From Tolypothrix sp. NIES-4075 (lineage in GTDB: Bacteria; Cyanobacteriota; Cyanobacteriia; Cyanobacteriales; Nostocaceae), in the NCBI RefSeq assembly GCF_002218085.1, contig NZ_BDUC01000001.1, forward strand, positions 62,001-126,000: 64,000 bases of DNA. The letters are read 5' to 3'. How positions within the stretch are numbered: position 1 is the stretch's first letter; every line of letters begins with the position of its first letter. The position numbers and the translations under genes were made by a program. The notes beneath the pieces are model-generated. The model was not told the DNA's origin and made no database searches. It was given only the letters and a program-made list of their open reading frames with translations. Shown piece after piece: positions 34,366-42,709 of this stretch.

Positions 34366-34599
34366 AACTACTTGAGGGCTTTAGCCCTGAGTGACTTATG
34401 GTGATATAGTATTTTTACAGGTTAGGGTAATCAACCTGTATAAACACCCGTTTGCTGCCTAATACGCAGACACTGTACCTTGACAACTAAATCTATGGGG
34501 TTCTACTTCGTAGTTCTAGTATCGCCTGGAAGTAGGTAAAAGATTTACAGGTACTAGACGATCAGTATTAAACTCAAACAAATTTTGGACTCATCCAAC

Positions 34600-34728
34600 T
34601 AGGGTAGGGCATACCCAAAGTTAACGCTTGGGGAGAGAACCACCTCTGAACTAGATACCGCAAGGAGTCTAGTTTAAGTGGACTCGTTGAACCAAGAATC
34701 TCTGTGGCTTCAGCCCGGAGAGTGTCAA
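34600..34728 (+). ncRNA. Candidate orphan TnpB-type (omega/reRNA) scaffold, IS200/IS605 right end
   Basis: The segment ending TTGAACCAAGAATC, then a hairpin CTCTGTGGCT/AGCCCGGAGAG and terminal GTGTCAA (34722-34728), resembles the 3' ends found after tnpB in cyanobacterial IS605-type elements, where the RNA scaffold ends at the element border and the guide follows. No tnpA or tnpB frame is left upstream (34264-34600). The guide would be the flanking def sequence. Assignment is from pattern memory. Confidence 0.45.
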
Positions 34729-35291
34729 GCTACTGGTTTCACAGCTTGATAAGAGAAGCCATGCTTGGATAACTCCTCATTCAACGTCAAAGAATTTTCT
34801 ACCCGATCTACAAACAGCACACCGTTGAGGTGATCCATCTCGTGCTGAATGCAGCGTCCGAGTAAATCCCCTGCTTTCAATGTCCGAGGGCGCCCATTCT
34901 CATCTTTGTATGCAACTTCCACAACTTCTGGGCGCTTGACATCTATATATACGTTGGGAATGCTGAGACATCCTTCTTGAGCAACAATAATATCACGACT
35001 TACCTGTTTTATTGTCGGGTTAATTAAAACAAGTGGGGGATTAGCTGCATTATCCGGTTCGCAGTCGATGACAATTAGTTGTTTGTTAACTGCAACTTGG
35101 GGTGCAGCTAAACCAATGCCATCTTTGCTGTACATAGTTTGCAGCATTTCGCGTATCAGTTGGCGAAGTTCGTCATCGACTTTGGCAATGCGCTTTGCGG
35201 GTTGACGCAAAACGCGATCGCCTAGATAGTGAAGTGACAAAGGCGGATTTTTTAACTTTTTTTTCTCAACAGAAATGCAACTTGAAGGCAT
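34725..35291 (-). CDS. def: Peptide deformylase
   Basis: 188 aa. Removes the formyl group from nascent N-terminal Met, a metal enzyme acting at the ribosome. All three motifs are present: GIGLAAPQ, EGCLSIP (metal Cys) and QHEMDHLNG (metal His residues and catalytic Glu). The N-terminal 18 aa are an extension common in cyanobacteria. The TGA stop overlaps the GTGTCAA end of the putative IS relic, so the last residues may have been altered by the insertion. Confidence 0.96.
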   Translation of the reverse strand: MPSSCISVEKKKLKNPPLSLHYLGDRVLRQPAKRIAKVDDELRQLIREMLQTMYSKDGIGLAAPQVAVNKQLIVIDCEPDNAANPPLVLINPTIKQVSRDIIVAQEGCLSIPNVYIDVKRPEVVEVAYKDENGRPRTLKAGDLLGRCIQHEMDHLNGVLFVDRVENSLTLNEELSKHGFSYQAVKPVA

Positions 35292-35485
35292 GTTTTTAAT
35301 TCGGCTAGATTGAACAGTGGTGCTACTATTTCAATTCTATCAATCTGAGCTTAATAGCCAGTGAGGATTTCCCAACCAGCTTTACAATAAAACATTTGTA
35401 GGATTTATGGTATCAATCTAGTGGGTACAAACTTTTTTCAACTCCACCACTCTTGAGGTGGAGTTTATTGTTGGAAATTTTACAA

Positions 35486-36937
35486 ATGAATCAAAAGCGT
35501 CTCTCTACTGGAATACGAGGTTTTGACGAAGTTCTTCATGGTGGTTTTATCCCCGGTCGAGCTTATTTGGTGCGCGGCGGTCCTGGTTCTGGTAAAACTA
35601 CACTAGGGCTGCATTTTCTCTCGGTGGGTGTAGTCAACGATGAACCGAGTATATATATAACTTTCGGTGAACCCGCAGAGCAAATCAAAAGTAATGGTGC
35701 AGCGATTGGTTTAAACACCGAAGCGATGCACTTTTTGGATCTCAGCCCATCTGCGGAATTTTTCAGCCAAATGGAAACTTATGATATTTTCTCTCCGGCT
35801 GAGGTAGAGCGAGAACCAACTACTCAAAAATTAATCGAGTCTCTGGATGCGATTAAACCCCAGCGAGTGTTTTTAGATGCAATCACGCAGTTTCGCTACA
35901 TGTCTACCGACGCTTTTCAGTTTCGCAAACAAGTGCTGTCATTTATGCGCTTTTTGTTAGAAGGTGGTGCGACGGTAATTTTCACTTCTGAAGCGAGTCG
36001 ATCCGCTCCGGACGAAGATTTACAATTTATGAGCGATGGTGTGATTCACCTGCATAACAGTAGCAAAGGCAGGACGCTGCAAGTTACTAAGTTTCGCGGT
36101 TCTGACTTTCGCGGTGGTTTTCATGCGGTGCGGTTAACCGATAAAGGAATGCAAGTCTTCCCCCGTCTGCAACCAGAAAATTACAAACGCGAATATACTA
36201 ATCAGGCTGTTGCTTCTGGTGTACCAGAATTAGATCAACTGCTGCACGGTGGTTTAGAGCGCGGGACGGTGACTCTTTTAACCGGTCCTACTGGTGTGGG
36301 CAAAACTACCATCGGACTTCAGTTTATGAAAGAAGCTGCTGGACGAGGAGAGCGATCGGTAGTTTACACTTTTGAGGAAACCGAAGAAACTCTGGTGGCT
36401 CGTTCGGAAAGCGTTAATATTCCAGTTCACGCTATGATTAAATTCGGCACGCTGTCAGTTGTGCCAATCGATCCATTGCACTTGAGCGCCGATGAATTTG
36501 CTAGTTTGGTGCGTGAAGAGGTAGAAGAGAGACAAGCCCGGATTGTAATGATTGACAGCGTTGCTGGTTATCAATTGGCGATGCGCGGTGACAATTTAAT
36601 TACCAATTTGCACGCTTTATGCAAATATTTGCAAAATATGGGTGTGACGGTGATTGTAGTTAACGAGATGGAACGGATCACTGGTGAATTTCGAGCAACA
36701 GATATTGGAATCAGCTACATTGCAGATAATATCATTTTCCTGCGCTATTTAGAAATTCAAGGAGAAATGCGGAAAGCGATCGGCGTTTTAAAGAAACGCT
36801 TATCCGACTTTGAAAAAACATTGCGCGAAATTGAGCTAACTCGTTACGGTATCAAGGTAGGTAGACCACTCAGCAAACTTAGAAAAATTCTCAGCGGCAC
36901 TCCCGAATGGGCGGATAATTATCATGGGGAAAAATGA
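35486..36937 (+). CDS. KaiC-like tandem RecA-fold ATPase
   Basis: 483 aa from ATG at 35486 (an upstream in-frame codon at 35453 is less likely). Two KaiC/RadA-like domains are present: P-loop GGPGSGKTT (N-terminal) and TGPTGVGKTT (C-terminal), each starting with STGIRGFDEVLHGG or VASGVPELDQLLHGG. It is not the circadian KaiC itself, since no kaiAB is near. It belongs to KaiC-like proteins coupled to two-component genes. It overlaps the following receiver gene by four bases (ATGA), and a kinase follows, making a three-gene operon. Confidence 0.88.
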   Translation: MNQKRLSTGIRGFDEVLHGGFIPGRAYLVRGGPGSGKTTLGLHFLSVGVVNDEPSIYITFGEPAEQIKSNGAAIGLNTEAMHFLDLSPSAEFFSQMETYDIFSPAEVEREPTTQKLIESLDAIKPQRVFLDAITQFRYMSTDAFQFRKQVLSFMRFLLEGGATVIFTSEASRSAPDEDLQFMSDGVIHLHNSSKGRTLQVTKFRGSDFRGGFHAVRLTDKGMQVFPRLQPENYKREYTNQAVASGVPELDQLLHGGLERGTVTLLTGPTGVGKTTIGLQFMKEAAGRGERSVVYTFEETEETLVARSESVNIPVHAMIKFGTLSVVPIDPLHLSADEFASLVREEVEERQARIVMIDSVAGYQLAMRGDNLITNLHALCKYLQNMGVTVIVVNEMERITGEFRATDIGISYIADNIIFLRYLEIQGEMRKAIGVLKKRLSDFEKTLREIELTRYGIKVGRPLSKLRKILSGTPEWADNYHGEK

Positions 36938-37299
36938 GCGAAAAACCCCTCATTTTAACTGTAGACAGCAACAGCCGCAATCTGGAATTACTTAACCAAT
37001 TTTTAACTAAACAAGGATATGAAACCATTGGTGTTAGTAGTTTGGAGCAATTAGATCGCCAATTAAGCGAATTATCGGAAATTAAGTTAGTTATGTTAGA
37101 TATTGCCGGTTTTGATCGCACTATTTGGGAACGCTGCGAACAACTGCAAAATCAACAAATTCCCTTTTTGGTTATCTCACCTAAACAAAGCGCTACAATT
37201 CAACTCCAAAGTGTTGCTCACGGTGCTAGGAGTATGCTGGTTAAACCGCTAGTCATGCGACAATTATTAGCGTTGATTAAAAGTCTATTGGGAGATTAA
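36934..37299 (+). CDS. Single-domain response regulator (receiver only)
   Basis: 121 aa. Receiver fold with TVDSNSRN near the N-terminus (only one acidic residue where two are usual), possible phospho-acceptor Asp in VMLDIAGFD (about 55) and Lys in LVKPLVM. The start overlaps the KaiC-like stop codon. It probably passes a signal between the downstream kinase and the KaiC-like ATPase (inference). Confidence 0.85.
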   Translation: MSEKPLILTVDSNSRNLELLNQFLTKQGYETIGVSSLEQLDRQLSELSEIKLVMLDIAGFDRTIWERCEQLQNQQIPFLVISPKQSATIQLQSVAHGARSMLVKPLVMRQLLALIKSLLGD

Positions 37300-37301
37300 G
37301 T

Positions 37302-38447
37302 ATGTGCAAGATTTTGCTGCTTTTGGAAAATAAAGAAAACCGCCGCTTACTATCTGAGTGGCTGGAAACACGCTACGAAGTATTTTCACCTGATTTGGAT
37401 GATGAATTGCCTAGCTTGCAACAAACTTTTGATTTGTGTATTATTTGTGCTAGAAAGCTGGATCAATATACTCATTGGTTACAAGCAAGTAAACAAGCTC
37501 AAGCACCGTTATTTTTACCTTTTTTATTAGTTACATCCCGTCGAGATGTAGGGATGATAACTCGTCATTTATGGCGCACTATTGATGAGTTGATTGTCAT
37601 TCCTATCGAAAAGGTAGAATTGCAAGCGCGAGTAGAAATGCTGTTTCAAAGACGCAAATTGTCTTTAGAATTGAAGCTAGCTAACGATAATTTGCAAGAA
37701 ATAAACGAAATCAAAACCCGCTTTATTTCCATAGCTTCTCATGAAATTCGCAATCCACTACATACAATTTCAGCTTATGCACAAATACTCCTCCACCGTT
37801 CTAGTGAGAAATTCCCTGAAGAAAAAAAGCAGGAATTTTACGAGAAAATTAAAGATTATGTAAAAAAAATTACAGATATTTTAGATGATATATTATTATT
37901 GTCGAGAGGAGAAATAGGAAAACAAAAAATAAATTGCAATTTAATTAATTTAAATAGTTTTTGCGAGCAAGTTATTCAAGAAAGTGAATTTATAAATAAT
38001 AATATAATTAACTTTATTGTTCAAGATAAATATATAAATATAACTGCTTGCATTGATGAAAAGCTGTTACGACATATTCTGACTAACTTGCTGACAAATG
38101 CCATTAAATATTCACCTAAAGATAGTCCAATTGATTTGGAATTAATCTCTAATGGAGAAGAGGTAATTTTTCAGATTAAAGATAAAGGTATTGGCATTAC
38201 TCCAGAAGACCAAAAGCATCTGTTTGAGTCATTTTATCGTGCTAGTAATGTAGGAAACATTCCCGGTACAGGTTTGGGATTAGCGATCGTCAAGCAGTGT
38301 GTTGACTTACACGGTGGTAAAATTGCAGTTAAAAGCGAAGTTGGGGTAGGAACTACTTTTACTGTTACATTGCCTATCGGCAATACTCAAAAAGAAAATG
38401 TGCCAAGACTTGAAGACAGCGTTGACCAAGACAATTTTAAATTTTAG
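37302..38447 (+). CDS. Sensor histidine kinase with degenerate N-terminal receiver
   Basis: 381 aa. Residues 1-115 look like a receiver, but the acceptor position reads DLCIICARKL, so Asp is missing (pseudo-receiver). After a helical linker come HisKA with His147 (SIASHEIRNPLH) and HATPase_c (about 250-362): N-box LLTNAIKYSP, DKGIGITPED, GTGLGLAI, VGVGTTF. It is soluble, with no membrane segment. GGGAG seven bases upstream supports ATG 37302; the gap from the receiver gene is two bases. Confidence 0.92.
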   Translation: MCKILLLLENKENRRLLSEWLETRYEVFSPDLDDELPSLQQTFDLCIICARKLDQYTHWLQASKQAQAPLFLPFLLVTSRRDVGMITRHLWRTIDELIVIPIEKVELQARVEMLFQRRKLSLELKLANDNLQEINEIKTRFISIASHEIRNPLHTISAYAQILLHRSSEKFPEEKKQEFYEKIKDYVKKITDILDDILLLSRGEIGKQKINCNLINLNSFCEQVIQESEFINNNIINFIVQDKYINITACIDEKLLRHILTNLLTNAIKYSPKDSPIDLELISNGEEVIFQIKDKGIGITPEDQKHLFESFYRASNVGNIPGTGLGLAIVKQCVDLHGGKIAVKSEVGVGTTFTVTLPIGNTQKENVPRLEDSVDQDNFKF

Positions 38448-38547
38448 ATTTTGGAGCCAAGGATTAAAATCAAAATCTGAATCTAAAATAAAGGTTTCAA
38501 GCCTCTCCATTTATGGAGAAAAAAACAAAAATTTTTCGTGGCTCAAG

Positions 38548-38568
38548 CCTCTCCTTTTAAAGGAGAGG
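38548..38568 (+). terminator. Hairpin after the kinase gene
   Basis: A perfect 21-base palindrome with arms CCTCTCCTTT and AAAGGAGAGG. It lacks a following T-run (GTTAATCC), so it is a weak terminator or an interspersed palindrome. A related smaller hairpin, CTCCATTTATGGAG, lies at about 38505. Confidence 0.45.
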
Positions 38569-38713
38569 TTAATCCAAAATCGTAAATCTATAGCTCCAAA
38601 ATAGATTGACGAATCAAATTTGCGGTTATACAAACAAAGTTCGTCTACACTAACTTCTGAATAATTAGCAGTACCAGTTATATCATGTCCGATTATATAA
38701 CTTTGATAAGTTC

Positions 38714-38768
38714 GTAGTCAGGACTGAAGTCCTTATCTTATAAATATAAGGACTAAAGTCCTTACTAC
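38714..38768. repeat. 55-bp interspersed inverted repeat
   Basis: Arms GTAGTCAGGACTGAAGTCCT and its near complement, ending ACTTACTAC-like, each contain a smaller AGGACT/AGTCCT hairpin. The form is that of small palindromic elements common between cyanobacterial genes. The rest of the gap 38448-38827 shows nothing else. Confidence 0.8.
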
Positions 38769-38827
38769 AAACATCTTTTATTATGAGCAATTAAACGGAC
38801 ATAATAGAATATTAATTTTTATAGCAA

Positions 38828-39160
38828 TTATGGTTCATCTGACAATAATTCATCACTTGTTGCTGTCATTACTTGCTTATTCTTTGCTTGATCGATAAAT
38901 GCTAAAGCTTTTACCTGTTGTAATGCTTGAGCCTTATCCACAGGTGATAATTGATTATTATTTTCGATCCGTTTTTGCAATTGAGCAATAAGTGCTGTAA
39001 TTCCAGATGTATCTGCTTGTTGAGAACCTGGGGTATCATTCATAATATTTGCAACATCCCCAGTGATTTTACCAATAACTCCTTGGTTGTGGACATCGCC
39101 TAATGCGATAATTATTACCTCAGCTTCGGGATTGATATTGATTGGGCTATCTTCAGGCAT
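38828..39160 (-). CDS. Hypothetical acidic protein with GVIGKITGDV motif
   Basis: 110 aa. AAGGAG six bases before ATG 39160 makes this a real gene. The N-terminal half has VIIIALGDVHNQGVIGKITG, then a low-complexity linker. The C-terminal half is a helix pair (LIAQLQKRIENNNQLSPVDK, AQALQQVKALAF) of a type seen at the C-termini of various cyanobacterial signalling or effector-associated proteins. No catalytic residues are evident. Function is unknown. Confidence 0.65.
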   Translation of the reverse strand: MPEDSPININPEAEVIIIALGDVHNQGVIGKITGDVANIMNDTPGSQQADTSGITALIAQLQKRIENNNQLSPVDKAQALQQVKALAFIDQAKNKQVMTATSDELLSDEP

Positions 39161-39296
39161 AATTTCTCCTTTTAACTAAGTTAGGACTTACGTACAAGCT
39201 TTTTTGTGATGAGGCTACACCTATTCATGACATATTTTGGTTAAATTGCATAAATTTAGAGGTTTCCTCCACCTTTACAAAATAGCGTAAGCGTGC

Positions 39297-39351
39297 TTTT
39301 TTGTAGTAAGTGTTTTAGCGCTGTCTTCGCTGACTACAAAAAAAAGAGGTT
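39297..39351. repeat. Nested inverted repeat in divergent promoter region
   Basis: Outer arms TTTTTTGTAGT and ACTACAAAAAA with an inner AGCG/CGCT stem. It lies between the divergent genes at 38828 and 39429, so it is not an ordinary terminator and is more likely an interspersed palindrome. Confidence 0.75.
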
Positions 39352-39428
39352 GTAACAAACGGTACTAAAATATGCGCTAACATCCGATAACCTAGTTAAT
39401 GCCATAATGTAATTCAGGCTACATAACA

Positions 39429-40379
39429 ATGCGCCTAGAGCAGTTGCAAGCCTTTCTAGCGATCGCAGAAACTGGCAGCTTTCAACAAGCAGCGAGAAAA
39501 TGTGGTGTCACCCAATCAACTATCAGTCGCCAAATTCAGGCACTAGAAGCAGATTTGGGCTTAGAATTGTTTCACAGAACAGGACAAGCAAAACTGACTC
39601 TGGGGGGTGAGAGGATGCTACCCCGTGCCCGCAAAATTTGCTTGGAGTGGCAAACAGTCACCCAAGAGTTAGCAGATTTAGTCGCAGGAAAGCAGCCAGA
39701 ACTTTGTATCGCTGTGATTCACTCACTGTGTGCTTATTATCTACCACCAATTCTGCAAAAATTTTGTCATAAATATCCAGATGTGCAATTGCGAGTGACA
39801 TCATTAGGAAGCGATCGCGCTTTAAAAGTCCTCAAAGATGGATTAGTAGATTTGGCAATTGTCATGAATAATCGCTTTCTCACCACTGGTAGAGAAATGG
39901 TGGTAGAAACGCTATTTGATGAACCTATAGAATTACTCTGTTGTGCCAATCATCCCCTAGCGCAACACGATCGCGTTTCTTGGTCGGAAATAATTCGTTA
40001 TCCCCAAGTAGTTTTTAAAGATGGTTATGGGATGCAACGTCTTGTGCAGGATAGATTTGAGCGCTTAGAAGCCACACTTCAAGCAGCTTTAGAGGTAAAT
40101 ACTTTAGATGCCTTCCGGGGAGTGGTACGGCAAGGAGAACTAGTAGCTTTGCTGCCTCACTCTGCATTAGTCGAAGCACGTCTTGACCCTACCCTTGCAG
40201 TTCGTCCCTTAGCCTGCAATGCTAACACTAGTTTGCCAGATAATTCTAGTTTAACTCGTCGGGTTGTCATGGTCACAACAGGCGATCGCCTGCAAATTCC
40301 CCCCATCCAGTACTTTTGGCAATTGGTGCAGGAAAATATACCACAACAGTTTGATTCATTAAAGCGATCGGCTTGTTAA
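39429..40379 (+). CDS. LysR-family transcriptional regulator
   Basis: 316 aa. The winged HTH (1-60) is MRLEQLQAFLAIAETGSFQQ and GVTQSTISRQIQALEADLGL; a co-inducer-binding domain follows (about 90-300; ELCIAVIHSLCAYYLPPILQ). The N-terminus resembles NtcB-type nitrogen regulators, but other LysR proteins share it, and it is far from narB here, so NtcB is only a possibility. It is followed after about 200 bp of tandem repeats by the TrpD2-like gene on the same strand. Confidence 0.9.
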   Translation: MRLEQLQAFLAIAETGSFQQAARKCGVTQSTISRQIQALEADLGLELFHRTGQAKLTLGGERMLPRARKICLEWQTVTQELADLVAGKQPELCIAVIHSLCAYYLPPILQKFCHKYPDVQLRVTSLGSDRALKVLKDGLVDLAIVMNNRFLTTGREMVVETLFDEPIELLCCANHPLAQHDRVSWSEIIRYPQVVFKDGYGMQRLVQDRFERLEATLQAALEVNTLDAFRGVVRQGELVALLPHSALVEARLDPTLAVRPLACNANTSLPDNSSLTRRVVMVTTGDRLQIPPIQYFWQLVQENIPQQFDSLKRSAC

Positions 40380-40382
40380 TAG

Positions 40383-40572
40383 TGGTTAGTTGTTAGTTGT
40401 TGGCTGTTGGGTGTTAGTTGTTGGGTGTTAGTTGTTGGATGTTAGTTGTTAGTTGTTGGTTGCTAGTTGTTAGTTATTTATTCTTTCCCATTACCCATTA
40501 CCCATTACCCATTACCCATTACCCATTACCCACTACCCATTACCCACTACCCATTACCCATTACCCATTAAC
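40383..40572. repeat. STRR tracts: TTAGTTG and CCATTAC heptamers
   Basis: About 13 degenerate TTAGTTG/GTTGGGTG units (40383-40478) are followed by about 11 CCATTAC/CCACTAC heptamers (40489-40570). They fill the gap up to six bases before the next start codon, leaving no room for a normal ribosome site. Confidence 0.92.
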
Positions 40573-40575
40573 TAT

Positions 40576-41667
40576 ATGAGCAATATATTCAGAGAATTAC
40601 TAAAGAAAGTTGGCAGCGGCAACCATACAGGAGAAAATTTAACTCGTGCGGAAGCAGCTTCGGCAACGAAGATGATGCTGCTGGGTGAAGCGACACCAGC
40701 GCAAATCGGTGCATTTTTAATTGCCCACCGCATCAAACGTCCCACGGGGGAAGAGTTAGCGGGAATGTTGGACGCTTACGAAGAACTAGGACCACTACTG
40801 CAAAGTATTAACTCTGCGCGTCCGGTGATAGTTTTAGGCATACCTTATGATGGCAGAAGCCGCACCGCACCCATCAGCCCGGTGACGGCTTTGCTGTTAG
40901 CTTCTGCGGGGCAATCTGTGGTGATGCATGGTGGCGATCGCCTGCCTACAAAATACGGTATACCTTTGGTAGAAATTTGGCAGAAGTTAGGAGTTGATTG
41001 GACTACACTGACCTTAGAAAAAACTCAGCAAATATTTGAAAAAACGGGCATTGGCTTTGTTTATACGCCTCGACATTTTCCCTTAACTAATAGTATTTGG
41101 GAGTACCGCGACCAACTAGGCAAACGTCCACCTTTTGCGACAATGGAGTTAATTTGGTGTCCTTATGCTGGCGATGCTCATGTTATTGCTGGGTTTGTGC
41201 ATCCACCCACAGAAGGAATGTTTCAACAAGCTTTGACGCTGCGGAAAGTAAGCAAATTTACATTAGTAAAGGGATTAGAAGGTAGTTGTGATTTACCACG
41301 CGATCGCACTGCAATCATCGGTTTATCTGCACCTGAAGCACCGCAACAAGAAGGATTAACAGCGATAGAAAGGTTGCTTCTCGCTCCGCGTGACTACAAC
41401 TTTACTACCAAGAATGTACCCCTGGAAACCACTGAACAACTAGTAGCGGATATGCAAAGCGTGTTAAGTGGAAAACCTTCCGAACTGATGCAAACAGCTT
41501 TATGGAATGGCGGGTTTTATCTGTGGCGCAGTGGTATTTGTTCAGATATGCAAGCGGGTATAATTAAGGCAGAAGAATTATTTAGTAATGGCGCAGTATC
41601 CGCAAAACTTCAAGAACTTACCCAAATAGTAAATTCAGTTTCCAAAGCAGTATATCAGGCAGTTTAA
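40576..41667 (+). CDS. Anthranilate phosphoribosyltransferase family protein (TrpD2-like)
   Basis: 363 aa. N-terminal helical domain (ATPAQIGAFLIAHRIKRPTG, ELAGMLDAYEELG) and C-terminal phosphoribosyltransferase-like domain (ASAGQSVVMHGGDRLPTKYG; GFVYTPRHFPLTN; LVKGLEGSCDLPRDR). The order is that of TrpD, but the PRPP-binding glycine loop reads YDGRSRTAPISP, not the TrpD GTGGD, so this is the TrpD-like paralogue group (TrpD2/YbiB type), some of which bind nucleic acid. A role in tryptophan synthesis is doubtful. Confidence 0.88.
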   Translation: MSNIFRELLKKVGSGNHTGENLTRAEAASATKMMLLGEATPAQIGAFLIAHRIKRPTGEELAGMLDAYEELGPLLQSINSARPVIVLGIPYDGRSRTAPISPVTALLLASAGQSVVMHGGDRLPTKYGIPLVEIWQKLGVDWTTLTLEKTQQIFEKTGIGFVYTPRHFPLTNSIWEYRDQLGKRPPFATMELIWCPYAGDAHVIAGFVHPPTEGMFQQALTLRKVSKFTLVKGLEGSCDLPRDRTAIIGLSAPEAPQQEGLTAIERLLLAPRDYNFTTKNVPLETTEQLVADMQSVLSGKPSELMQTALWNGGFYLWRSGICSDMQAGIIKAEELFSNGAVSAKLQELTQIVNSVSKAVYQAV

Positions 41668-41689
41668 TTGCTAAAATTAACTAGATGGG

Positions 41690-41860
41690 CATAAATAAGC
41701 GCTCCTTAACGTAGTAACGGCTTCAGCCGTTAAAATCCTTGCTTTGAGCGGTGAGCCAGCGCGGTCTTCTCCCAAAGGGAGAGGCGCTCCGCCAAGGGGG
41801 TTTCCCCCATGAGCGACTGGCGAGGAGCGAAGGGTAAACCGCTCACTACGAATCAGGGGA
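41690..41860. repeat. Interspersed palindromic repeats
   Basis: A TAACGGCTTCAGCCGTTA hairpin at about 41709-41728 is followed by a GC-rich element (TGAGCCAGCGCGGTCTTC to GAGCGACTGGCGAGGAGCG) with internal stems CTCCCAAAGGGAG and GGGGGTTTCCCCC. The second is the same class as the insertion inside recJ. Confidence 0.8.
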
Positions 41861-41888
41861 AATTTATTCCTTGAGAGGAATATCGCAC

Positions 41889-42674
41889 ATGAGTAAAATA
41901 AAAGTACGCCGATTAAACTTTGATTTTTCCGCAAATACTGGGAAATATTGGTTTAAGCAAAGTGTGTTCAAAACCCACTTATTTAATAGCTTCACAATTT
42001 TCATTCCGGAAATTGAAAAATATCTGATTCTCAACGTCAAAAAAAGAATCAACTTTCTTGACAATCCGCAACTGAAACAGAAAGCTCAAGCTTTTATATG
42101 TCAAGAAGGACAACATTCATACCAGCATACAAAATTCTAGAATAATTTACGCGCTTCTGGCTATAAATTCGATAATTATCTTGGCTGGGAACAGACTATT
42201 CTTTTTGATATTTGGGAACGGCAAATGAGTCTTAATTTCAATTTAGCCATTGCTGCCGGAATTGAACATTTAACAACTTTGATGGCTGAGTTTGCTTTAG
42301 AAACTGACTTGTTTGCTGAAGCTGAACCAGAGTTAAAGCAACTTTTTGAATGGCACGCATTAGAAGAACTTGAACACAAAACAGTTTTATATGATGTGCT
42401 GCAAAATGCAACTAATAATTATCTGTTGCGTCAAGTGGGTATGTTCGTAGCCCATATTTTGATTTTATTGTTTTTGAATTTGGGTTTAGCAATGCTGCTA
42501 TATCAAGACAGAAAACTCTTCGATAGAAAAGTCTGGCAAGAATTTATTGAGTTTTGGCTGACTAAAGATAAATTTTTGTACAAAGTATTATTTAACGCCA
42601 GAGATTATTTGAGAAAGGACTTTCATCCTTCACAAAACGATAATCTTTTCTTGATTGACAGAGTGAAAGTATAA
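41889..42674 (+). pseudogene. Ferritin-like metal-dependent hydrolase broken by an in-frame amber codon
   Basis: One continuous frame of 261 codons with a single TAG at 42138-42140 (codon 84). Before it lie SKIKVRRLNFDF and ICQEGQHSYQH; after it the frame continues NNLRASGYKFDNYLGWEQ, GIEHLTTLMAEFAL and WHALEELEHKTVLYDV. These are the metal-binding E/H motifs of the PF10118-type metal-dependent hydrolase family. Both halves are well conserved, so loss is recent, or TAG is read through. ATG 41889 is preceded by GAGAGGAA. Without read-through only an 83-residue fragment or a restart at 42225 would be made. Confidence 0.82.
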
Positions 42675-42709
42675 TCGCTTAAGATTAAATAAGAGATTTA
42701 ATCATCTGT

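Noticed and set aside
35486..36937. Circadian clock kaiC
   Set aside because: No kaiA/kaiB neighbours, and the operon partners are two-component proteins; it is a KaiC-like paralogue.
39429..40379. Assignment of the LysR regulator as NtcB
   Set aside because: N-terminal similarity is suggestive but shared widely, and nitrate genes are 37 kb away; left as LysR family.
40576..41667. Assignment as trpD of tryptophan synthesis
   Set aside because: The PRPP-binding glycine loop of TrpD is missing; a TrpD2-like paralogue fits better.
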